From: Chloroflexota bacterium
GTDB lineage: Bacteria > Chloroflexota > Dehalococcoidia > UBA3495
Length of the DNA: 9,368 nucleotides
Direction: 5' to 3'
Assembly: GCA_022576105.1 (NCBI GenBank)
Contig: JACZRM010000050.1
Coordinates: 1 to 9,368, forward strand
The position numbers were made by a program, and so were the translations under genes. This document shows, one piece after another, positions 1 to 4,873 of this stretch (position 1 is the first letter of the stretch; each line of letters opens with the position of its first letter). The notes beneath the pieces were generated by a model, which saw only the letters and a program-made list of their open reading frames with translations, was not told the origin of the DNA and did not search any database.

Positions 1-1
1 G

Positions 2-268
2 CAAATATCGGTCGCGGAAGAGGCGCTGATAGTCGGCTGGGGTGATGGACGCACCATATCGGTCCCGCTGGCCTGGTTTCCCTGGCTGGTATCTGCTTCG
101 CCGGAGGAGCGTACTCACTGGCGGCTAGTAGGTAAGGGGCAGGGTATTCATTGGGAAGATATCGACGAGGATATTAGCGTTGAAGGACTGCTGGCGGGAC
201 GTCCGTCGGGAGAGAGCCAGGATTCATTCAAGAAATGGTTGGTAGGTCGGGCGCCGGAGATAGGTTAG
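2..268 (+). CDS. DUF2442 domain protein, 5'-truncated by window edge
   Basis: An open frame enters from the left edge and ends at TAG 266-268, giving 88 visible residues. The visible part reads as a DUF2442 domain: a segment with GWGDGRTISVPLAWFPWL, then a WRLVGKGQGIHWEDIDEDIS stretch and the C-terminal VEGLLAGRP motif. The phrase 'I.W..ID.DISV..LL.G' is the family hallmark. DUF2442 proteins are about 80-90 aa, so probably only a few N-terminal residues are missing. The family is small and of unknown biochemical role, and is often found beside DUF4160 or other toxin/antitoxin-like small genes. Here it precedes by 31 bases another two-gene small-protein module on the same strand, so it may be part of the same cluster. 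Family call is from recognition of the motifs; function is not established. Confidence 0.85.
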   Translation, partial: QISVAEEALIVGWGDGRTISVPLAWFPWLVSASPEERTHWRLVGKGQGIHWEDIDEDISVEGLLAGRPSGESQDSFKKWLVGRAPEIG

Positions 269-299
269 GCTCCATCCGATTGGTCAATGGACGGAGCAC

Positions 300-536
300 G
301 TGAAATTCACTCGATATTTCGAAGAGATGCGTTTACGACCTGACCGTGCGATAATTCACTTAAATTGGATCCAGTTCGCCGTCGAGCATTCGGTGCGCGA
401 AGTAATCCAAGCAGATGGACGGATTCGCCGCTGGGCACCGATAGAGGAGATGAACGGTAGATATTTGAGAGTGGTGCTTCTCCCCGATGGAGAGACAGTG
501 CACAATGCTTTCTTCGACCGGTCGTTCACACCATGA
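300..536 (+). CDS. Small basic protein, DUF4258-like; putative toxin-like partner of DUF2283 protein
   Basis: A 78-aa protein starting at GTG 300; a GGAG at 293-296 sits three bases before the GTG and supports this start (an internal ATG at 327 is the alternative). The protein begins MKFTRYFEEM, continues with RPDRAIIHLNWI, then REVIQADGRIRRWAPI and ends RYLRVVLLPDGETVHNAFFDR. This pattern (short helix with an Arg/His patch, 'GRIRRW' strand, then a hydrophobic strand pair) resembles DUF4258/RelE-fold-like small proteins that occur widely in Chloroflexota and Cyanobacteria beside DUF2283 genes. Its stop overlaps the next start in ATGA, implying translational coupling. The toxin idea is inference from size, basic character and pairing; I see no catalytic signature that proves nuclease activity. 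Confidence 0.7.
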   Translation: MKFTRYFEEMRLRPDRAIIHLNWIQFAVEHSVREVIQADGRIRRWAPIEEMNGRYLRVVLLPDGETVHNAFFDRSFTP

Positions 537-730
537 AGATCAAATACTTTGAGGAAACCGACACCCTCTATATAGAGTTCAATTCGCTAGCTGTTGTCGA
601 GAGCAAAGACCTGGATGAAAATACTGTCCTGGACTTGGATTCTAATGGTAACATTTGCGCGATTACCGTGGAACATGCTAGTGCCCATACTGATCCGCGG
701 CAATTTTCCTACGAACAGTTGGCTAGTTAG
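533..730 (+). CDS. DUF2283 domain protein, putative antitoxin-like partner
   Basis: A 65-aa acidic protein whose ATG (533-535) overlaps the TGA of the upstream gene by four bases. It starts MKIKYFEETDTLYIEF, the typical DUF2283 opening ('M.I.Y....D.LYI.F'), followed by ESKDLDENTVLDLDSNGNI and the closing 'AITVEHAS' strand; this covers the entire family length. DUF2283 proteins are small beta-rich proteins of unknown biochemical function that are commonly encoded next to DUF4258-like small proteins. The acidic/basic pairing and coupling fit an antitoxin-toxin type arrangement, but this is an inference. Nothing DNA-binding is obvious in it. Confidence 0.85.
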   Translation: MKIKYFEETDTLYIEFNSLAVVESKDLDENTVLDLDSNGNICAITVEHASAHTDPRQFSYEQLAS

Positions 731-748
731 TCCACTTATAAACAATTT

Positions 749-755
749 GAGGAGG
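749..755 (+). promoter_or_regulatory. Strong Shine-Dalgarno site for the UGSC selenoprotein gene
   Basis: GAGGAGG lies four bases before the ATG at 760. It is the clearest ribosome-binding site in the window and fixes the start of the selenoprotein gene. Confidence 0.8.
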
Positions 756-759
756 CATC

Positions 760-1323
760 ATGGCTGAAACGGTCACCATCAGAAACATGCGATTGGTCAA
801 CCCCAAGGGCGTAGACCTGGCTGCCGGAGAGTTTCACCTGAATACCCGGCCCAATGACCTGAACGGCCAGCGGCTGGGACTGATGGAGAACTCCAAGGAC
901 AACTCGGACAAACTCTTGCATGAGTTGGGCGAGATTCTCAAGCAGAAATACGATTTTGCCGAGGTCAAATACTTCAGCAAGCATCACGCCTCGGTGCCGG
1001 CCAAGCCGGAGGTGATTCAGGACATCTTGAACGAGGTGGACGTACTGATTACCGGCGTCGGCGATTGAGGCTCCTGCAGCTCGTGCAGTGTGCACGACGG
1101 AATTGAAATGGAGAAGCTGGGAATCCCCACCGCATCCATCGTTACCCATGTGTTTGTCAACACCGCCAACGCCATGACCAAAATGATGGGCGTGCCCGAC
1201 TTCGAGTACGTGGTGTCGCAGCATCCCCTGTCCAGCCTCACCGATGAGGAGATCAAAGAGCGAGCGGTCCAGCTTGCGCCTGAGGTCGAACGTATCCTGC
1301 TGGGCAACAAGGTTAAGAAGTAA
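760..1323 (+). CDS. UGSC-family selenoprotein (selenocysteine encoded by TGA 1066-1068)
   Basis: Reading through one in-frame TGA joins two open segments in the same frame (760-1065 and 1069-1323) into a 187-residue protein ending at TAA 1321-1323. The TGA falls within 'LITGVGD-U-GSCSSCSVHDG', placing selenocysteine at residue 103, with Cys106 forming a Sec-x-x-Cys pair and Cys109 nearby. This is the defining motif of the UGSC selenoprotein family, first noted in marine metagenome selenoproteome surveys; homologues exist with Cys in place of Sec. Conserved segments continue past the TGA (MEKLGIPTASIVTHVF, ANAMTKMMGVPDFEYVVSQHPLSSLT), so it is not a nonsense mutation. The UxxC motif suggests a redox or reductase role; the substrate is unknown. 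It has a strong ribosome-binding site 29 bases after the DUF2283 gene and is probably its own unit. The host must encode SelA/SelB/SelC/SelD elsewhere for this reading to hold. Confidence 0.9.
1081..1097 (+). promoter_or_regulatory. Candidate bacterial SECIS hairpin
   Basis: TCGTGCA (1081-1087) and TGCACGA (1091-1097) form a perfect 7-bp stem with the triloop GTG. The apical loop starts 19 bases after the TGA (1066-1068). Bacterial SECIS elements lie immediately 3' of the UGA inside the coding region, with a small apical loop roughly 16-37 bases away carrying a G at its start; this hairpin meets both criteria. A competing hairpin, CTGCA 1074-1078 with TGCAG 1084-1088, is shorter and puts its loop too close to the UGA. 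Confidence 0.7.
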
Positions 1324-1352
1324 CCAAAGCGGTCCGGTAAAATAAGGGCTTA

Positions 1353-1425
1353 TGTCTTTCTGAACCGAAACAGAGTGGAGGTGAAGAATCTAAGATTCTT
1401 CGTCGCTGCGTTCCTCAGAATGACA
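1353..1425. repeat. MITE/REP-like imperfect palindrome with TGTC-WTTCTGA ends
   Basis: The element starts TGTCTTTCTGA (1353-1363) and ends with its near-exact inverse TCAGAATGACA (1415-1425). Its centre is a perfect 9-bp inverted repeat, GAAGAATCT (1383-1391) and AGATTCTTC (1393-1401), around a single A. The segments between ends and centre are diverged and of unequal length. Sequences of the type TGTCATTCTGAG...GAAGAATCT are, to my recollection, dispersed intergenic repeats in many bacterial genomes including Chloroflexota. It sits in the convergent gap between the selenoprotein and the transporter gene. GCTT occurs near both ends (1348-1351 and 1427-1430), but not in perfect register for a target duplication. 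Confidence 0.65.
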
Positions 1426-1454
1426 AGCTTGGCATTGCGCTAATCGTTTCAGTA

Positions 1455-1477
1455 GGGGCAGATTTCAAATCTGCCCC
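1455..1477. repeat. Perfect 11-bp palindrome, GTAGGGGC-type repeat; possible bidirectional terminator
   Basis: GGGGCAGATTT (1455-1465) and AAATCTGCCCC (1467-1477) are perfect inverted repeats around one C. It is preceded by GTA, giving the GTAGGGGC start also seen in the palindrome at 4103-4132. It lies 18 bases beyond the stop codon of the EamA transporter gene (- strand) in a convergent gap, so it could also terminate transcription from either side. No T-tract follows directly on either strand, so repeat is the safer call. Confidence 0.75.
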
Positions 1478-1494
1478 CAACTTTGCCCGAACCC

Positions 1495-2403
1495 TCACAA
1501 CAATGTCAGGGCCGCAATTCCCGAAACCACCATTAATATGGCCGCCAGCTTCACTGTCAGAGTCTTCCGGTCCAGGGGTTCGTCCAGGAACTTGATGGCT
1601 GGGGTGCTGAAAATTGTCCCGTAGATAAACACGAAGATGGGTCGGGTGGCGATCAATGTAGCGACCAACGATACCGGCCCCAGGCTGATGGCGACCACGT
1701 TCAAGGCCACCGCTAGTGGGGCCAGGCTGAACTCGGCCAAAAAAAGTATTAACAGTGTCCGCCAATTCCGGAGCGCCCGAAAAAGCTGGCCGAAGGCGCC
1801 TGGTCGCCACAGAAACACGAACAACACCACCATTCCGTAGCTGCGCACCGAGTAAACGAACCAGACCGGCAGCTCTTCCAGTGCGTACTTGCTGGTCAGC
1901 AGGGCCAGGGCGGTGAACAGGCTGGCCCCAATCAGAATGGGGAAAGCACGGGTCAGCCGGAAAATCCTGTTTTCGCCGGTAGCCCTCAGCGAAATCGTAA
2001 ACGCCCCGGCCACCACCACCAAGATTGCAATCCACTGACCCAGAACCAGGGTCTCACCCAGCAGGGGAACTGCCAGGATTGCCACCCAAACCGGGAAGGT
2101 GTGAATCACCGCCGAGGCTCGGGACGCTTCTTCGTGCTTGTAGCCCAAGAACATCATGGCCAGCGCCCCGCCCCAGCAGAGACCCGAAAACACCGCCGCT
2201 GATAGATGGTTGACGCTGATATTGTCCGGTATGCCGGCTAATGCCAGGGCTGCGGTCGCGTAGATCAGCAGAGCGATCAATGTGCCCATGTAGAAAGCGG
2301 GCAGGCTGGGCAGGTCGTAGGATGCTAGTCGTTTGTCCAGCACGGTAACCATTCCCAGGATGGCGGCGCTCAACAGGGCCACCCAGATGTAGGGTGAAAT
2401 CAT
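1495..2403 (-). CDS. EamA-family (drug/metabolite superfamily) transporter, 10 TM
   Basis: A 302-residue integral membrane protein, the normal length of the family, with two tandem EamA repeats at about residues 7-138 and 152-301, each made of five predicted membrane helices. The end of repeat 1 carries the usual 'RASAVIHTFPVWVAILAVPLLGE' segment with Pro104 and Glu117; repeat 2 has the matching 'LGPVSLVATLIATRPIFVFI' and 'FLDEPLD' segment before the last helix. Such proteins move small metabolites such as amino acids or nucleosides across the inner membrane; the substrate cannot be read from sequence. The ATG at 2401-2403 is the first start in a continuous hydrophobic N-terminus; no strong ribosome-binding site precedes it. 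It is convergent with the selenoprotein gene and divergent from the propeller lipoprotein gene, so it is monocistronic here. Confidence 0.92.
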   Translation of the reverse strand: MISPYIWVALLSAAILGMVTVLDKRLASYDLPSLPAFYMGTLIALLIYATAALALAGIPDNISVNHLSAAVFSGLCWGGALAMMFLGYKHEEASRASAVIHTFPVWVAILAVPLLGETLVLGQWIAILVVVAGAFTISLRATGENRIFRLTRAFPILIGASLFTALALLTSKYALEELPVWFVYSVRSYGMVVLFVFLWRPGAFGQLFRALRNWRTLLILFLAEFSLAPLAVALNVVAISLGPVSLVATLIATRPIFVFIYGTIFSTPAIKFLDEPLDRKTLTVKLAAILMVVSGIAALTLL

Positions 2404-2481
2404 ATGAGGGACCGGCTGAAGCAGTTGGGCTGGGGTGAGGCACAGGCAAATGCTGAAGGGATGATGTTCATTGGGGAGGTA

Positions 2482-2490
2482 ATTATATCA
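2482..2490 (-). promoter_or_regulatory. Extended -10 promoter candidate for the EamA transporter gene
   Basis: On the - strand the bases read TGATATAAT, a perfect TGn-TATAAT extended -10 box in an otherwise GC-rich region. Transcription would begin roughly 70 bases upstream of the ATG at 2403. No convincing -35 hexamer is seen at 16-18 bases, which extended -10 promoters can tolerate. The box lies within a 17-base near-palindrome at 2477-2493 that could be an operator. Confidence 0.4.
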
Positions 2491-2606
2491 CCTGCCGGGC
2501 TCTGGCCGGAGACTCAAAACCCGGACGACAGGCGGACCAATTGCTCCCCGATGAAGGGGGTGTTATCCTTGGTGAACTCAAACCCGAAGAAGAACGCAAA
2601 TAATGG

Positions 2607-3998
2607 TTGCCTGACCCAACATCCAAAATTGTGAGTCGCAGAATTTTGGAATCCGCCAGAAAGCAGTTTAAACTGTTGCCCGTATTTGCGCTGATGACGG
2701 CATCGTTGGCCTGTCAGCTGTTGGCTCCCGAACCGGGGAGTACTCCACCTGACAGAACTCCACAGGAAGCGGATGAAGTGAGTGTGAATCGAATAACCTA
2801 CGTGAATTCCGCCGGGGACGTGTTCACCATCGCCGGCGATGGCGCCGACCGTCAGCAGTTGACCGGCGGTACTCAGGTTGGCTCTGGGCCCACCGGGCCC
2901 TTTATGGCCCAGACCATGGACTTCAATAACTTCTTCGCCTGGCCCACCTGGTCCCCCGACGGCACAAAACTGGCGGTGTCTCGGGTCCGCGGGTTGGGCG
3001 ACCAAGATACCGAGGTGACCATTCAACTGCTGGATGCCGTTACCGGCCGCTCTCGAACTCTCTACGAGACCGATTTCTCAGGCCTGGTGGCGGATGGCTC
3101 CCCTCACTACCTGTACTGGTCTCCTGACAGCAAATCCCTGTCGTTTTTGGCTTCCACTCCCACTGGACTCAGCCTATTTGTTACGGGCATCGAGCCAGGA
3201 GATAGTCCCTCGGCACTGGAAAGTGGCGCCCCCCTCTACTATAGCTGGAGCGGCGATGGAGCTTCTTTGGTGGTGCACATAGGCGACGAGGTCAAGCTGT
3301 ATCGTGATGTGTCAGCTTCAGTTCCCAGCGAATTGCTGGCCACCGCCCGGGGATTTCGGGTTCCGGCGTTTTCCCCGGACGGCCGCAGTATTGCCTACGT
3401 TAACCAGGCTGAATCCGGCAGTGTCCTCCTGGTGGCCGACCTGGATGATCTGGACAACCCCACGCGAGTGGCCGAGGTGGGCGCTTTTTCCGCCTTCATG
3501 TGGTCACCCGATGGGATGAGTCTGGCGGTGGCCGATCAGGCAGCGGGCAACGCGGTAGCCTTTGAGCGAATGAGGCTGATATCAGCCGATGGCAGCGCGG
3601 AAAGCACAATCACCGAAGAGTTGCTCCTGGCCTTCTATTGGTCTCCAGACAGCAGCCGGGTGGCCTGGGTCGGACTGGAGCGAGAGCAGCGGACCTTCGA
3701 TTGGAATGTGGCGACCGTATCTGGGGATGGCGCTGGCGAAAGCCGGGCCCTCTTTAACTTCAACCCCTCCCGAGATGTATTCACCATGTTGAGCTTTTTC
3801 GATCAGTACGCTTATTCCCACTCGCCCTGGTCACCGGACAGCTCCCATCTGGTGGTGGCTGGAACTCAAGCAGCGCCCTTTGAACGTCGCAACGGCTTTA
3901 CCCCAACTGGAGCCAGAGTGTTCGTGCTAGACGCCTTGGGCTCTGCTCCCCCGCAAGAGATAGCGGAAGGTACGCTGGCCTTCTGGTCCTGGAACTAG
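2607..3998 (+). CDS. WSPDG-repeat (PD40/TolB-like) beta-propeller lipoprotein
   Basis: From the first start (TTG 2607) the protein has 463 residues; GTG 2631 is an equally plausible start eight codons later, and neither has a clear ribosome-binding site. The N-terminus has Lys/Arg, a hydrophobic stretch (LLPVFALMTASLA) and Cys36 in SLAC, a slightly non-canonical lipobox, then a Pro/Glu-rich tether. Seven PD40 motifs follow at residues 115, 171, 214 (WSGDG), 255 (FSPDG), 299, 345 and 408, each in the form 'WSPDG/S...LA.V', spaced 41-63 residues apart. This predicts a seven-bladed propeller like the TolB C-terminal domain, exposed outside the membrane. Such propellers bind proteins or ligands rather than catalyse; no TolB N-terminal domain is present. 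The gene is followed 143 bases later by the LprG-like lipoprotein gene on the same strand; linkage to that operon is possible but unproven. Confidence 0.88.
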   Translation: MPDPTSKIVSRRILESARKQFKLLPVFALMTASLACQLLAPEPGSTPPDRTPQEADEVSVNRITYVNSAGDVFTIAGDGADRQQLTGGTQVGSGPTGPFMAQTMDFNNFFAWPTWSPDGTKLAVSRVRGLGDQDTEVTIQLLDAVTGRSRTLYETDFSGLVADGSPHYLYWSPDSKSLSFLASTPTGLSLFVTGIEPGDSPSALESGAPLYYSWSGDGASLVVHIGDEVKLYRDVSASVPSELLATARGFRVPAFSPDGRSIAYVNQAESGSVLLVADLDDLDNPTRVAEVGAFSAFMWSPDGMSLAVADQAAGNAVAFERMRLISADGSAESTITEELLLAFYWSPDSSRVAWVGLEREQRTFDWNVATVSGDGAGESRALFNFNPSRDVFTMLSFFDQYAYSHSPWSPDSSHLVVAGTQAAPFERRNGFTPTGARVFVLDALGSAPPQEIAEGTLAFWSWN

Positions 3999-4102
3999 CC
4001 CAAAGAGCGCCTTTTCCCCCAAGATTGGTCGGGAAATCTTTTCCGCCACCCCTTACAATGAATGGAAAGATCAAATGCCAATTCCAGGGAAAAGGTTGTT
4101 AG

Positions 4103-4132
4103 CGTAGGGGCGCACAGCCGTGCGCCTCTACG
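4103..4132. repeat. GTAGGGGC-type hairpin repeat directly upstream of the LprG-like gene
   Basis: CGTAGGGGCGCAC (4103-4115) pairs with GTGCGCCTCTACG (4120-4132) across an AGCC loop: 13 pairs including one G-T wobble. Its opening GTAGGGGC matches the palindrome at 1452-1459, and this kind of GC-rich hairpin is, to my recollection, a dispersed repeat in Chloroflexota genomes. It ends nine bases before the ATG at 4142, in the place where the ribosome-binding site should be. Confidence 0.8.
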
Positions 4133-4141
4133 TCTGTTTAG

Positions 4142-4873
4142 ATGAAACGCCATTACAGCTTGACTCTTCGCTGGTGTCTGTCGCTGGCGCTGTTGATATT
4201 GCTAATCAGCTGCCGGGTCGCGCCGCCTCCAATTCCCACGCCAACCCCAACCCCAGAAACTGTAATCGACCCCAGGGACGTGCTGCTTCGCGCCGTTGAC
4301 CGGGTCCTGGCCATGAAGACTAGCGAGTTCACCCTGGAGCATCGGGAAGGCGCCACGGTACTGCTGCCGGGTATTGAGATGAACCAGGTGTACGGTGTGG
4401 CCGATATCCCCGATAAGTATCGGTTCACGGTGGAAGCCGAAGTTGCCAATACCTTCATCAAAATCAGCGTGGTGGTAATTGAAGACCAGGCGTACATGAC
4501 CAATTTTTTGACCGGGCAGTGGGAAGAAGTACCTCTAAATATTCTACCGCTGAACTTTGCCGACTTGGGCCGGACTCTGGCTGAGATTATCCAGGCGGTC
4601 GACCAACCGGCTCTGGTTGGCGCTGACCGCTTCAACGGGCATGACGTGTACGTAATCAAGGGAATGGTAATGTCCAACGACCTTACTACCCTGGCGCCCA
4701 ACGCTGCCCCGGGATTTGACGTTGAACTGGAACTTTGGGTTGAGCAGTCTGAAGCGCTGCTGTTGCAAGTCGTAATCTCCGGTCAGCTTTTCGACACCGA
4801 TGCGGTCACCACGGTGCGGGTGCTGACGCTGGACAATGTTGACATTCCAGTTGAAATAGTTCGTCCGGAGTAG
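4142..4873 (+). CDS. LppX/LprAFG-family lipoprotein (LprG-like lipid carrier)
   Basis: A 243-aa protein with a classic lipoprotein signal: MKRHYSLTLR, a Leu-rich core, and the lipobox LISC with Cys24, then a Pro/Thr-rich tether (residues 27-39). The mature domain (about 43-243) follows the mycobacterial LprG pattern: a first amphipathic helix (DVLLRAVDRVLAMKTSEFTLE), a strand pair ending 'AYMTNFLTGQWEEV', a helix (FADLGRTLAEIIQAV), the 'GADRFNGHDVYVIKG' turn, 'VELELWVEQSEALLLQVVI', and a closing 'DIPVEIVRP'. These LolA-like folds bind acyl lipids such as triacylglycerol or lipoglycans in a large cavity. The stop codon overlaps the start of an MFS transporter gene (TAGTG), as lprG precedes Rv1410c in mycobacteria. 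The ATG has no visible Shine-Dalgarno; a hairpin repeat sits just upstream. Family call rests on residue patterns recalled from LprG, not on an alignment. Confidence 0.82.
   Translation: MKRHYSLTLRWCLSLALLILLISCRVAPPPIPTPTPTPETVIDPRDVLLRAVDRVLAMKTSEFTLEHREGATVLLPGIEMNQVYGVADIPDKYRFTVEAEVANTFIKISVVVIEDQAYMTNFLTGQWEEVPLNILPLNFADLGRTLAEIIQAVDQPALVGADRFNGHDVYVIKGMVMSNDLTTLAPNAAPGFDVELELWVEQSEALLLQVVISGQLFDTDAVTTVRVLTLDNVDIPVEIVRPE

Noticed and set aside
737..742. TATAAA as a -10 box for the selenoprotein gene
   Set aside because: No -35 hexamer is found at a suitable distance and the box lies very close to the ribosome-binding site; not strong enough to list.
736..1310. Open frames on the - strand across the selenoprotein gene
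   Set aside because: They are antisense to a recognised family and have no recognisable domains or ribosome-binding sites.
1066..1323. Reading the selenoprotein gene as a pseudogene or nonsense-mutated gene
   Set aside because: The TGA sits exactly in the UGSC motif, the frame is uninterrupted on both sides, and a SECIS-like hairpin follows; a random nonsense mutation would not be placed this way.
1415..2035. 206-aa open frame on the - strand overlapping the transporter gene in another frame
   Set aside because: It is Gly/Arg/Pro-rich shadow translation of the EamA gene, which itself has full-length, family-typical helices.
4021..4042. AAGATT / AATCTT hairpin followed by TT as a terminator for the propeller gene
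   Set aside because: Six A/T-rich pairs with an 8-base loop and almost no T-tract are too weak to call a terminator.
4010..4095. 9-bp inverted repeat CCTTTTCCC / GGGAAAAGG in the gap before the LprG-like gene
   Set aside because: The arms are about 70 bases apart, with no further pairing seen between them; probably chance in purine/pyrimidine-rich sequence.
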